DNA of 64,000 nt from Uranotaenia lowii (GCF_029784155.1 NC_073691.1:28191976-28255975); one strand, 5' to 3'; positions 36,451 through 48,131 are shown, numbered from the stretch's first letter. Numbers and translations: made by a program. The notes: generated from the letters alone by a model not told the origin.

Positions 36451-36947
36451 TTAACAAGAAACAGTACCCGGTCCAATCTTCGGTCCATCCATAAGTGTTT
36501 GGCACCGCTGCTGTTGGAACACGCAACTTCCAAACCTGGAAACTGGCCGGTGTGTAATTACATCCATATGGATCACGTTTACGGATTCAGACAGTAGGAA
36601 CGGAGTTGAGCCAACTTGTTCCGGACAATCGCACAGCGATCGACCGCTTTTGGATTCGGGATCGAGCTTCTTCTTGTCTGGCATCGGCATCTGGAATAGA
36701 CCGTGCGTCAGCTTATGTATTCCGAATGGGGTACATTACAATCTACTGGGGACCCATTCATATGATCTAAATGTGGCGATTTCGATTCCAGGAAGTAAGC
36801 ACTTGTGTGCACCATAACTGGTGATACGCGTACGACTTCTGAATAACTGCGTACTACTGTTTCGTTCCCGAGAAAGTCATCGAACTCTCCACCATCCCGG
36901 TTCATCTCATCAATCAGCCGGATTGTCCAGCATCCTCGAATATCCAT
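36451..36947 (-). CDS. Candidate two-exon gene, ~146 residues, function unknown
   Basis: Exon 1 starts at an ATG (36947) in an ACCATGG context and encodes MDIRGCWTIRLIDEM... to 36747. A phase-0 intron (GTAGAT donor at 36746, CTGAC branch-like box, TCTATTCCAG acceptor ending at 36691; 56 bp, a normal length for mosquito introns) joins exon 2 (36690-36451), which stops at TAA. The frames meet in phase without adjustment. The protein is mixed-composition and acidic in exon 1, with Cys residues in exon 2 (LCDCPEQ, GSCVFQQQRC). It has no signal peptide, membrane segment or recognised domain. GC content is well above the surroundings and no transposon motif is visible. Upstream lie a 22 bp palindrome (36966-36987) and another candidate exon. 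It may be a lineage-specific gene; the alternative is a chance pair of frames. Confidence 0.4.
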
Positions 36948-36965
36948 GGTATTCACCTTGAAGAG

Positions 36966-36987
36966 TGAAAGTTTCGCGAAACTTTCA
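36966..36987. repeat. 22 bp perfect palindrome
   Basis: The arms TGAAAGTTTCG and CGAAACTTTCA meet without a spacer. It lies about 20 bp upstream of the ATG of the candidate gene at 36947, where a 5' UTR would be. It could be an RNA hairpin or a dimeric protein site; nothing in the sequence decides this. Confidence 0.6.
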
Positions 36988-37256
36988 TATCACTTTCTTT
37001 CGGCGGCGTCACAGTCAAATTAAGTCCCGGCAGCACCCTCAATCATTCTTCAATGAACGTGAGCCTTGCGAGCTGATAAGAGAATCCGCTTATCGATTTC
37101 AGCTGAAAGTGTGCCACTTCAAAGATTGAGCGGCAACTCTGGTCAACCGAGAGTATAAACACAAATTCAAATTAAACCAGTCACTATCAGCTCTCGATTA
37201 ACGAAAACAACCCTTCTCAACCCAGACCAGACGCATCCACCAGTCTACCGGTTGAA

Positions 37257-37471
37257 CTAAATCAATTCGTCCGGGGCCTTTTTAGCACACGATCGTGAAA
37301 TCACTTTCTCGGGGCTGTTCACAGATGAAGAGCGTTTGGGGAAAGCGAAACTGGGCGATGAGGTCTCATACGCAAGAAGGTGATCTGCATTCGTTGTTTT
37401 TCTTTCGCCTCGTTTCGCGGTCCCCACAGCATCTCGAATGGAAACTGTCGGTTGAAAGTTTTGGTATACAT
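37257..37471 (-). CDS. Candidate terminal exon, function unknown
   Basis: A tract of about 19 T on the minus strand, then AATAATTTGACTAG, forms a plausible acceptor. It is followed by an open frame to a TAG at 37257 (NVYQNFQPTVSIRDAVG..., Ser/Lys-rich C-terminus, about 70 residues). A GTATGAG string inside could be a donor. No family was recognised. It lies about 300 bp upstream of the candidate gene at 36451-36947 on the same strand and could belong to the same locus. Confidence 0.22.
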
Positions 37472-37825
37472 TTCTAGTCAAATTATTAAAAAAAAAAAAA
37501 AAAACAGATGAATCATCGACATTCGAAAGGTTGTTTCGGAAGTGAACTAAACTGGAATTATTTTTTCACATAACCTAATAGAAGGCACCATTCAAAAATT
37601 TAACTCTAATGGACGACTCTATAAGTTAAAGAATCAAGTTTTTTTTTGGGATGGTGATACCATTTGTTCTACACCCATAAATCAGACTCTATTCCAATAA
37701 TGAACTTCCTTAGAGGTGTAATTATCGGTATAAGATTGTATGCCGGACTGGCATTAACAAGCTTTCTTATAACTGGCATTGTCCTCCCAGCGCAACCGCC
37801 TCGCATATGAACTGTGCCAAAATGA

Positions 37826-39129
37826 ACAGTGTCAGTTGGACAGCGATTGCGTCGTAGCTCATCCAAATGAGGATCCCGGCATATCTGTATAGGCTTATGG
37901 AAAGTTACTTCCACAATCGCCAACTGCAGTATATGACCGGCGAGGGTTTGCGAACACAAGAGGTCTCGGCGGGTGTTCCACAGGGGTCAATACTAGGCCC
38001 TGTTCTGTGGAATATCACTTACGACGAACTCCTACGAACGAGCCTCCCATCGGGAGCTGAACTCGTAGGATTTGCGGATGATGTAGTCCTCTTGGCGAGA
38101 GGCTCCTCAACAGCGGAGGTTGAGCTACTGGCCACGGTAGCTATCCAGGCAGTGGAAAGCTGGATGCACTCCAAGTGCCTGCGTCTAGCCCACCACAAAA
38201 CCGAGATGGTGCTTATCACCAACCTGATCTCACCCCAAACAGGTACCATTGCCGTTGGACCGTGCAATATCGTGTCCAAACGCGCAATCAAGTACCTAGG
38301 GGTTATGATTGACGACAGACTCAGCTTCACGAGCCATGTCGAATACGTGTGCAAGAGAGCGGCAATGGCCACGGCCGCACTCACACGAGTGCTGCCGAAC
38401 ACCTCGGCCATCCAAAGCAGCAAAAGGCGGATCCTGGCAAGCGTGACCACTTCGATCTTGCGGTACGGAGCAGCGGCCTGGAGGCAGGCCCTGGGAAGAA
38501 GCTGTAACCTGCAGCGACTTAGCAGTGTTCAGCGGCTGATGAACCTGCGGGTTATCAGCGGATACCGGACCATGTCGTCCGAAGCCGCCTGTGTAGTAGG
38601 GGGTGTTATGCCCATCTTGGTTTTGCTTGAGGAGGATGTCTATTGCTACGACAACAAAGACACGCCCAATGTACGAGACCTTGCCAATGAGGACTCGATG
38701 TCCAACTGGAAGCAGCTGTGGGACAGCTCAACGAGTGGAAGGTGGACCCATCGTCTGATCCCGCACATCGGGAGCTGGATCGGAAGAAGGCACGGTGAAG
38801 TGGACTTCTATATGACGCAATTCCTGACTGGTCATGGATGCTTCATGAAGTACCACTATCGGTTTGGACATGTGGCTTCGCCATACTGCCCAGATTGTGG
38901 TGGAGAAGAGGAAACACCTTAGCATGTGGTGTTTGTCTGTCCGAGGTTTGCGGCGGCACGTACTTCCATATTTGCCGCCTGTGGGCCTGACACGACAGCA
39001 GATTACGTTGTACAAAGGATGTGTGCGGATTCCAACACTTGGCATGCGGTCAGCGATGGGTTCACCCGGATCATGACTGCCCTGCTGAGGAACTGGAACC
39101 AACTGCAGTCCGCGAACGGTGTAGGATGA
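37826..39129 (+). pseudogene. R1-clade reverse transcriptase, C-terminal part, two in-frame stops
   Basis: It would copy element RNA into DNA at the target site. Visible parts in order: SVSWTAIAS just before a TAG at 37855; the fingers/palm motif AGVPQGSILGP (about residues 35-45 counted from the ATG at 37867); the catalytic FADD box (69-72); the region after it with KYLGVMIDD; the thumb; then a C-terminal CCHC knuckle (Cys341-x2-Cys344, His353-x4-Cys358). A single TAG at 38920 falls inside the knuckle, where Glu would be expected. The frame then continues unbroken to 39129. The N-terminal endonuclease is absent. Few lesions imply a fairly recent copy. R1 clade is assigned from the RT style and knuckle; a Jockey-superfamily relative is less likely. 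Confidence 0.85.
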
Positions 39130-40000
39130 CTCCATCGGCGGGGAGCATCTGAGTAGTGTGCGTCCGATCCCTTGATCGAAGCTACAAAGATAAGGCAACA
39201 TCTTCTGCGTAGCGGAGGTCAGGGGTGCGCCGCGAACGTGTGTAGGATACCCCAATGTCGGGGGGTATCCGAGTAGTGCCGCTTCCTAAGAGGGAAACTG
39301 CGGGGATAAGACTTTACCTTCCTCGTAGCGGATCTCGAGGGAAGAGGGTTAACCACTGTCGGGGGATACCCACGGGTAGAGAGGCTCTCGACACCGGGCG
39401 AGCCTCTCGAGTCGGTGTAGGATGTCGTCACCGTCGGGAAACATTAAAGTCGTAGCGTTCCAAGTCCCGAATGTGTGCCGTGACAGGCGCGAGTCTAGGA
39501 TAAGCTGCTCTCGATCTGACACACAACGTGCAGGAAAATCCGTGGGCCAAAAATCCTAGGGTTGCCAGCCAAGGGGGATAAAGAAGACCGGACAACGGTC
39601 GGAGTAGACCCCGTCGACGGGGGGCTGTCGAGTAGAGTGCGTCCGACCCCACGGTTTGAAGTTACAAAGATAAGACAATACCTTCTGCGTAACGGATGCC
39701 GTGGATGCGCCGCGTTCGTGCGTAGGATGCTCCACCTTCGGGGAGTATCCGAGTAGAGCGGTTCTCAACGACAGAAGCTGCGGGGATAAGACTTGACCTT
39801 CTTCGCAGTGGAAATCGTTGGGAAAGGGTTATTCCACGTTCGGGGAATACCCACGGGTAGAGTGGCTCTCGACGCCGGGTGAGCAATTCGAGTCGGAGTA
39901 GGATGACGTCTTCGTCGGGAATCATCCGAGTCGTTGCGTTAAGTCCCGCGCGTGTGCCGTGACAGGCGCGAGTCCAGGATAAGCTGCTCTCGATCTGGCA
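39130..40000 (+). repeat. R1 3' region: two tandem ~480 bp units
   Basis: The same sequence of landmarks (GTGCGTCCGA, AAGATAAG, CTTCTGCGTA, GCGGGGATAAGACTT, ACCCACGGGTAGAG, TGCCGTGACAGGCGCGAGTC) occurs twice, offset by about 480 bases (39158 and 39637). The second unit is followed by the minisatellite. The short frames on both strands here are not genes. Confidence 0.8.
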
Positions 40001-40009
40001 CACGACGGG

Positions 40010-40440
40010 CAAGGTGGCAAACTTCGAACCCTGAAGATAAGAGGTCGGGCTTTGAGTCGTTAGAGGAGAGGTCAGGCCTCAAACCTTCAGGCGGAGAGGT
40101 TTGTGTGGTCAACCCCGAGTCTTTATGATAAGAGGTCGGGTCCCGAGTCGTAAGAGGAGGGATCAGGGCCCTTACCAACAAGAGGAGGGGTACAAGTGGT
40201 CAGATTTCAATTCGTTAGAGGAGAGATCGAGCCTTGAATCGTGCAGAGGAGAGGTAAACCTCAAGTCGATGCGAGAAGGGGTCGGATCTCAAATCGTTAG
40301 AGGAGAGATCAGGCCTCAAGTCGCGAAGAGGAGAGGTTTGTGTGGGAATCTCGAGTCATTGCGAGGAGATGTCGGTTCTCAAGTCGTTAGAGGAGAGTTC
40401 AGGCGTCGAGTCGTAAGGATGAGAGGTTTTGCTGAAAGTG
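40010..40440 (+). repeat. R1 3' region minisatellite, degenerate 27 bp units
   Basis: Units centre on GTCGTTAGAGGAGAGATCAG. The unit length is a multiple of three, so frames stay open on both strands (plus: repeated VRGEIRPQV-type words). The inverted copy at 55.3-55.9 kb has one extra unit (VVRGEIRPQ twice), so copy number varies between element copies. Confidence 0.75.
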
Positions 40441-40711
40441 GTCTCGTTAATGAGTATTGCCTTGGAGCGCATTCGCGCGAATAGACCTCCCACTACTGAA
40501 GCATAGTGTACTAAACAGTTCGAGGTGGGAACCAGGTCTGCGGCCCCAGGTGGAGTTTAGGGAGTAGGGGGTATACACGGAGTATATCATGAGTCTTCCC
40601 ATTGTACCCATGAACCCAGAGTAGCAAACTGGGGGGACGCAGGGGCTCGCCGTACCTTGGAATACAATCCGTAAACCGGGATTTACCACCTGTGGTTACC
40701 AACTAAAAAAA

Positions 40712-41460
40712 AAATGAGCTGTGCGTGTGTATGTAAACAGGCCGGCAATAGAAAATAGTTTCTTATTTCCCATTCCATACCCACTCGTATACCCTTTCCC
40801 TCAAAGTTCCCTACAAGTTTAAGCGCATTTTCGGCACAGAGATTTGCTAAATAGGCATTGAATTTTTGCAACCTCTTCTATGGGTGTAGCGAAAGGGCAA
40901 AAAAACACTTTTTTGATCTCTTAGGTTCGGGAATAAGATTGTAGCGTATTTTTCCTTAAACTTTGGTTTGAATACAAAATAATATACACCTTTTTTCCCG
41001 AAAGTGAACCAATCTTTGCAAACAAAACAAAATCTAAAAACCCTTCGGACTTATTCCCCAACTTAATAATTTCTCTGTGTATGGATACAAGTCTTTTCAA
41101 GACCGTTATGGATAAATTGCCTTTAGGTGGAGTTAGCACAATATCAATTCATCAAGAGTGTGAATTGTACAGGTCGCCATTCTTCCAATTCCATCGACTA
41201 TCAATCCACAAATGATGCCTTCAATAAAAAATTCTTTTTTGTATTCCCAAGTTATCTGACTTACCAATTTGAAGATCGAACTAGCTTCCACTTTTGAACC
41301 AAACATAACGAAAATCTTACAACACAAGCTATAAAAAAAGTGGTTAAGTAATAGTAATCGGAACTATAAAAGTTCGATATCGACTGAAGAAGATTTTCAA
41401 GGGGATTCGCTAGGCGACCCCCTGGGAAAAACTCAGTTCGATCCGTTTTGTATTTTCTGC
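40712..41460. other. Non-coding stretch
   Basis: No gene was recognised. A 24 bp stretch at about 40863 (TTTTTGCAACCTC...CTATGGGTGTAG) recurs with one mismatch at 58585 next to Jockey sequence. Confidence 0.35.
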
Positions 41461-41464
41461 CGGG

Positions 41465-42660
41465 ATTTTTATTAAAAAAAAAACAGCTGACCCGGTGTGC
41501 TTTGCTACCCCTTTCATGGAAAAAAAAAATAAGTTCGTTAAAATTGTGATAGTTAAAATAAACTTCCTTTCAAATTAAATTTCAACATTTTTCAAAAGAG
41601 AACTATTTTTCATGGTATCTGAGCTTATAGATTATCTTGAGTCTAAAAGTATCTTGAAAGTTCGAAGGTTGAAAAAGCCACCATTAAGAAATAGGAGGGA
41701 TCTGAAATACAATAAATAAAACCTTTGAATTAAAAATAACCGCCCTTTCTGAAGCGAGAGGGGTATTTAAATAAAGGCAAATTTGAACATAATCAAAAAG
41801 TGTGCCAAACTTTGTGAAAACACAAAGACATTCGTTTTGTTAATAATATGTATATTAGATTTTTTGAATATAAGAGTCTTCATTCAATAAAATGAGAAGC
41901 GGCTATCAAACTTATTTTGTCAAAACTTATTTGTCATTTTAATTAATCGTCTCATTATGTCAAAACGCCTAGGTTTATCAATTTTTAATAAAATTCCATC
42001 AAGAATTGCCAAAAGGAGAGGTTTGAAAGTATTTTAGAAACAAATCCCGGTCTTAAAAAGTGCTACACACAAAATTTCACGTTAATCAGTTCAGTAGTTT
42101 TCGAAAATCTTTCGAATTGTGTCAATATTTCGATAACTTTGCCTGGGAGCCTTCTCAATTTGAATTCGGAGAGGTTCGAAAGTATTATAGAAACCATCTC
42201 GGTCTTTGTAAATTGTGTCAAATATTTGTTAATTTTGTATGGGAGCTCCCCTTTTTGGATTTGGAGAGGTATGAAACTATTATAGAAATGATTTCCGGTC
42301 TTGAAAACGGCTGCACACCAAATTTACGATTTATCGGTTCAAAAGTTTCGAACTGAAGAAATTCGAAAATTTTCAGAATTGTGTCAAATTTATGTTAATT
42401 TTGTATACGAACCTCTTGTGGATTCGGAGAAGTTTGAAAGTATTATGGAAACCAGTCCCAGTCTTGAAAACGGTCATACACCAAATTTAACGTTTATCGG
42501 TTCAGTAGGGTCCGATTTTTTTTCGAATTGTGTCAAATTATTGATAATTTTGTATGGGAGCTCCTCGTTTTTGAATATGGAAGGGTTTGAAAAGATTATT
42601 TTTTGCTGGGGGATAACTATTTCAAAAACACCAGACGAACAAACTTTATCCATGTAAAAA
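41465..42660. repeat. Diverged interspersed repeat with four tandem ~100-150 bp modules
   Basis: Modules share GAGAGGTTTGAAAGTATTAT, CCSGTCTTGAAAACGG, ACACCAAATTT, TCGGTTCAGTAG and AATTGTGTCAAAT...TTTTGTATGGGAGC. The AATTGTGTCAA landmark occurs at about 42116, 42211, 42376 and 42525. The 5' part contains AGCTGACCCGGTGTGCTTTGC. From memory, words like TTTGTATGGGAGC are common in mosquito repeats; that is background knowledge rather than shown here. The open frames at 42060-42657 come from the repeat. Confidence 0.65.
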
Positions 42661-43405
42661 TATTCACAGCAAGGTAATCACATCTTTGATATTAAAAATA
42701 TGAACTAATTTGGAAACATTTAATAATAGATTAATAGACAGTTTTACATGACCAACTAAGTCGACCTGAACAAGAAAACGAAACTTTTTATATCGGCAAA
42801 ATATTAAAAAAAATTTTTTTTTCAAAATCCGAAACGAAAAGAAGCTTTTGATTCCTAAAAATAAAACTCGTTTTTGCTTTAAAAAAGACTACAAGCAGGA
42901 ACTCCCACAAGAAAAATTTAAAATATAAATTGAAAGCATTGAAAATATTCCAAAACATAAAATATTGCAACCATTTGAGAATGTTGACAAATATAAAAAC
43001 ATTTTGAAAAAAAAAATTAAAAACAAATTAAAAAAAAAATAAAATAAAAAAAAAACAAAAACAACCACTGAAAAGATTAAATTTGTCGTTTTGTAATTTT
43101 TGTTTGTTTTGCATCTAGCATCGGCTAAATCGTAGTGTTAACTGAAATTGTTGCCATTTGAACAGATTAGAAATCATTAGTGAAATATAGCTCATATGAC
43201 GAATGGATTATCCAAGCATTTCCGATACAAATAGTATAAATTTAAAGTATTTTTTTTTTTCTATTTTTGGGTTCTATAAAATTATTTTTAAAAAAAAGTT
43301 AAAGGTCCCTGGTTACCATTCATATGGTTAACATGTGTTTTGTAGCAAGTTGTCATTTATTTTACAACCCAATTTATAAACGTTCCGTATAGATTCACCG
43401 GAGTT
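42660..43405. other. A-rich non-coding stretch
   Basis: It contains long A-rich runs at 42790-43070 and nothing else recognisable. Confidence 0.4.
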
Positions 43406-43413
43406 CCTTAAAA

Positions 43414-43777
43414 TAAGGTTGCCAAATTGCCAGTTCGGAACAGTTCGGCACGGCCCGGTTGTCCGAATATCATTGAGAAAAGCACGGGTTTTACCCGGAT
43501 TTTTTCACTTTAATTGGAAAATGAAACAGAAAAAACAAAATGTGTTATAAACTTTTTTATTTTTTCCTCCGAAACGAAATTTTTAGAGGAACATCTACCA
43601 AAAAAAATCAAGAAAGGTTTTTTGGAAGCCCAAAAATCTTGATTTTTTTTGAGTAATTTCTGGGTTTTGACAAAATTATCCGGGCAAATTGCAAAGTGCC
43701 CGGAATTTTTGGTCGCCAATTTAGAAATCAAATGTCCGAATTTTGCCAGGTTTTTAGGAAAAATTCTGGCAACCTTA
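43414..43777. mobile_element. hAT-type MITE with 8 bp target duplication
   Basis: Perfect 11 bp terminal repeats TAAGGTTGCCA (43414-43424) and TGGCAACCTTA (43767-43777) are flanked by the direct repeat CCTTAAAA (43406-43413 and 43778-43785). An 8 bp duplication and ends of the form YARNG are the hallmarks of hAT transposition. The interior has CCGGGCAA and CCCGGAT words. A related copy in the opposite orientation lies at 49795-50145. No transposase is encoded. Confidence 0.8.
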
Positions 43778-43799
43778 CCTTAAAATAACGTACGAAAAG

Positions 43800-44090
43800 T
43801 TGATTTTGGGTCAATCATTTTTTTAAAGGAATAATACCAGTTCTTGATGTTTAATGCAGTCATTTGACATCAAAATTAGAGCATCGATTTTTATGCGTAT
43901 TTTTCAAGGTTGAAAAATCGAAACTTTGAGAGCTTTGAGACACCCCTTAATAAAGTTCGATTAAGGTGAAACTTGCAAAGTTCAGTTTTTTGGGCTAATC
44001 TACAAAATGATCCGTTTACGAAATTCGATGATGAAATTTTTTTCCCCACATCCATTGCCACCCCAATGTACGTTTCATGCTAATTCAACC
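43800..44090. mobile_element. Long inverted-repeat element, family L, copy C (half)
   Basis: It matches one arm of copies A and B: ATGCAGTCATTTGACATCAAAATT, GAAACTTTGAGAGC, GACACCCCTTAATAAAGTTCGATT, AATCTACAAAATG, GAAATTCGATGATGA and CCCCACATCCATTGCCACC in the same order. The other arm is missing. It begins within 25 bp of the hAT MITE. Confidence 0.65.
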
Positions 44091-44167
44091 GAATACCAAA
44101 CCATTTGATTTCAGATAAATATTCCAAAAATCAAAAAAGTGGATTATCTTGTTTACTGTCCAGTTGA

Positions 44168-44209
44168 TTCCCGAAAGGTTAAATTATTAGTTTATTAACC
44201 TTTCGGGAA
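44168..44209. repeat. Perfect 15 bp-arm hairpin followed by a T-run
   Basis: TTCCCGAAAGGTTAA at 44168-44182 pairs perfectly with TTAACCTTTCGGGAA at 44195-44209 across a 12 bp loop, followed by about ten T. In a bacterium this would be read as an intrinsic terminator. In this insect context it is more likely a tiny inverted-repeat element or chance. Confidence 0.6.
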
Positions 44210-44214
44210 TTTTT

Positions 44215-47200
44215 TTTTTAGGTTCGCGAACAGAGTTATTTATCGCTTTAAAAAGGCAAGGGCCATTCCAAACTAAGCGAACTCCCAAACATTCCACAGC
44301 TGCATAGATTGATTGATTACATCCTACTCCTTCACTCTCTCAACACTTGAATCAGGCGGCGCGCGTGTGGCCGATGAAAGCTGCCGGAAGCTATGAATCC
44401 ACCATGAGACACGAAAAAAAGAGTCATGAATCAACAGACGATGATCTGTTGAGAGGCTAAGGGCCCTCCCCCAATCATCACATTCCTTTCGGATGGACTT
44501 AGTTACAAGCTAGTAAGTAAGGCCTAGCGCCAGCTGGTCTATTACAGACTAAACTAAACTGATACAAAGCACTCAGCGGAAGCCGAGTTGGTTCAATAAG
44601 AGGACCCAACACACCAAAATAATCATCCTCCCCCAGAGACCCAATCTTCGACTTCATCATTCACTACTTGAAGTGAAATGCAATTGCTAGTGTAATGTAC
44701 GTAAAAGTGGGGGCTAAGACGTACGAATTGTTTGCGCAATGTATGTGCTAATTAGAGCACACACTACTACTTCACATCGAACAACTGACGGAAAAATCGA
44801 TAGGTAATGGCATGCCGCCGCCAATATCCGGCCGCCACACCGCTAAGTGGCGATAAGTACCCGGCACTTATTTACCTCCCCCGAAGAAAAGTGGAAGGTG
44901 TTGAATCGAAGTGCGCACTGGCGCTTTTTGGACCGCGGGGAATCTTTCAGTTTTGCGGCAAATCTGCCGATTGATTGGTTTTGATTGACAAATGAGAAAA
45001 TTTTGGATTTTCACATTTTCTCTCCACTTGATTTTTATATTATTTTTTCAATTATGGAAAGGCAGCAGAGGGTTTTTTAGTGAATTACACGCATGAGATT
45101 GTCACAAAGGATGATATTTCATTTTGCGTTTCGGCACAGAAAGCACAGTTTAATTTTTTTTAGATGTTACCAACTCTGAGACCCAAGGTCAGAAACAGTG
45201 GGGTCTTTAACATTCGAACAGCTTTTTCCAATCACTAAAACGATTTTCACTAATTCAGTTCGGGTGGACCGACCGAAAAGTGTTTAACTTCTACGAAATT
45301 CTATCACCGTTTAGAACTCTGGAATTTAGACAACGTCTTTAGAGGCAAATTGAGCGATTTCGCTAAATGATTATGCAAATAAATTCTTAGTGCGCGTGCA
45401 AAAATTTAATACGTCATTACCCGTGAGTGGAGGCCATTTTGACTACTGAATAACTAGCACCGAAAACAGAGTTGGCAAATTATTCTACCACCTGTGGAAA
45501 CACAAATAGGGATTTACATTTTGTTTACAATGATCCCATTATGCTATTTGTGATTCGTAAAAGTTACACCCTTTAGTTTTAGTTTGTGTAACTTAACTAT
45601 ACTCAAATCGTAACGAATTTTTATATACATAGTCATTTTCAAGAAGGCGACCAAAATTTGCCCTCGGATTTTTTAACCTTTTCGATTGTATTTAACAAAC
45701 AATGTTAGGGTAAAAAACGTAGATTTCGACAGTTTTTGCTCGTTTTGTCAGAAAAACCATGTGAATATATTAATTAACCCAAGTTTTTCATCTCAAATAT
45801 GATTGGTTCTATGAATCAGACGTTTTTCTTCGTTCTCTACCTTTTTTATTGATCGAAAGTTTATAGAAAAAGTTTTTATTATCCTCTTCCTAAAACCTTT
45901 CGATGATCTAGTTATCGACATTCAATTTTAGTTTTCGACACAAAAAGTTTTAGTTTTCGACAAGAACATTTCCACCTCCTTTGTTAGCACAGGAATATAA
46001 AATTTTGCATATTGGATCGCTTGTCTACTTCACGGCGTTTTTTACACCATGGAAACAGTATAAACATACCAAGGAAGATGGGTGCCGAAAAATAGATTAT
46101 AAGGTGAATTTTCAGCGCTAGTTTTCGACAGCTCAAAAAGCAGTTGAAATTTCTTAAAATGTTAGCAAAAATATGAAATAAATTACCGAAAAGATTGATT
46201 TCAGAACCTTATCTATCCATTGATTCCTTTTATGTTGCTTTCAACCGAATTAAAGGGGAGTTTTTTCAAGATTCAAAATCATTCTTATTTGGTCGATAGC
46301 ATTGAAATTCACATGTGAGTTAGAATGTTACCTTTTAATTATTGATTTACTACTATTAAACAACTTATTTATAAGAATTTTTATATTCAACGTATACTAA
46401 ACTGGAAAAACAAAAATAGAAAAATATGAACATAGATAGCTTGAGCCACCAAATAGAAAGAACAGCTTTTCATTAAAAATTCGTCGAAAACTAGCTTCTG
46501 TCGAAATCTAGAGTATCTACCCTACTAGTTTTGAATAGAAAGTCATAAAAATCATCGAGAAGAAGTAAATAGTAAAGTCGGGTAAAACGGACAACCTAAG
46601 GTAGAATCTCAATTGATGAACAGATATTTGGATTTTTAATTTTTAAATTTTGATTTCATCATTTTAAGATTTTTGAATAGAGCTACCAGAGTCACCCAGC
46701 AAAAAAAAGAACTGTAAGCCGGTTTGGGTCATATAGACCCAGATTATTGTTTTGGTTATAAAAGCTAAACTACTGAACCGATTTTCATAAACACTACCAT
46801 TTTGAAATCGTCCAAATGTCTGCTATCAGATTATCATAAAATTTGAGTTTTGATTTTTGTGGTCTCCAGAAAGCTACCTTAAAGCCAAAAGGTCCTTGGG
46901 TGTTACTGATTTTGTTGAAGTTCTATTGAAAATTTTTTGATTGGTATGAATTCAGATAGATCGAGAGATCTAATTGAATAATAAAAGTGCTTGGTTTCAC
47001 AGACCACAGCTGGTTATTTGAAAAGTTAATAAAAAAATTTCAATGATTTCATAACAAAATTTTCATAAGGATTAAATTTGAATTTTGATGGAAAAAAATG
47101 CCATTCTGTTCAATTACATTAAATTTCAACCAATAGTGATGAATTAATAATGCAAAGACTGATAGGGTGACCAATTCCAGTAATCAATCATAGAATATCA

Positions 47201-48100
47201 ACATAGTGAAGGACCCAATCTGAAGTATAGTTGCGTTCAAAAAAGAATGAAATCGCATGAAGCTGTGCACCCTCTTCCAATTTTGACAAGCTGCCATTTC
47301 TCTCTCGAATTATATTTTTTCATGAAACTTTCACACAATCTAGTTCAACTATCCAACTAACACTCCACAAAATTTGAAGTCTATTCAATGACGGGAAACA
47401 AAGCTACAGCTTCTCCCGTAAAAAAGGGAAATTTGGAGTTGCTTCACTAGATTGGCTGAATCTATGGCAATTTTCATTGAAAAATCTTGAAATTTGGTCC
47501 AAAGATGTAAAAATGTTTGATCTAATACCAGGCCGGGTTTCGTCAGAATCGATGAACGTGACCGAAAGTGGTGCCGGGTTGAGGATGAGGTTCATTATCG
47601 CCCAGCAGACGATTTCATTCTTTTTTGGACGGATGTTTGTATGGAAAACATCGTAATCTATGTATTCTTGGTTTTTTCTTTCACATACATGAAGATACAG
47701 CCAAAATAGTAATCCGGGTTTATATAACAATAACCGGCTAATTGTCCTTTTTTTCAACCGTAAAGGAAAGTTAAACTCAAAATTTCAAATTGTCAATCAA
47801 AATTTGATGGCGGCCCATAATGATTCAAGAGTAACAATCTGGACTCAGAACTAAGGCCAAAACTTCGAATTAAGAAAAATTACAAGTGTTTTTCTTATTG
47901 ATTTTCACTGAATAATTCTTAAATTTGCCTGGATATTGGCCGAGAATCATTTGAAATGAAATGCCTGAATTTAGCAAGGTATAAAAGTTGGCAAGAGTTT
48001 TGCAAGATGAAATAGCCTTGTGGACAAGTAACTGATAAGCTTAGGTGAGAATCATTTCAGACTTTGTGGTTCCAAATTATTATTAAAATAAGAAAATAAG
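44215..48100. other. No supported gene; GC-richer part at 44270-44960
   Basis: The first 700 bp is notably less AT-rich and might be regulatory, but no exon could be supported. The rest is AT-rich. A minus-strand frame at 47404-47757 spans about 117 codons of mixed composition, but the first ATG is well inside it and no domain was recognised. No transposon ends were found. Confidence 0.35.
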
Positions 48101-48131
48101 GTCTGTGTTGAGATTTCGGGTATTTCGGGTG

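Larger units (their letters stand above)
37680..40711 (+). mobile_element. R1-clade non-LTR retrotransposon, 5'-truncated
   Basis: The element comprises a reverse-transcriptase C-terminal half and zinc knuckle (37826-39129), a GC-rich 3' region with tandem duplications (39130-40000), a 27 bp minisatellite (40010-40440), a conserved tail and an A-run after 40701. There is no endonuclease domain or first ORF, so it was truncated at insertion, as is typical for non-LTR elements. Its GC content contrasts sharply with the host DNA. A second copy of only the tail lies inverted at 55112-55927. The left boundary is approximate. Confidence 0.8.

Noticed and set aside
39428..40181. Several 60-116 codon frames on both strands in GC-rich DNA
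   Set aside because: Lie in the R1 3' region and minisatellite; no domain, best explained by GC-rich repeats lacking stops.
44168..44218. Hairpin plus T-run resembling an intrinsic terminator
   Set aside because: The genome is eukaryotic; Rho-independent termination does not apply, so it is listed only as an inverted repeat.
47404..47757. 117-codon minus-strand frame
   Set aside because: First ATG lies well inside, no domain recognised and no splice signals; not called as a gene.
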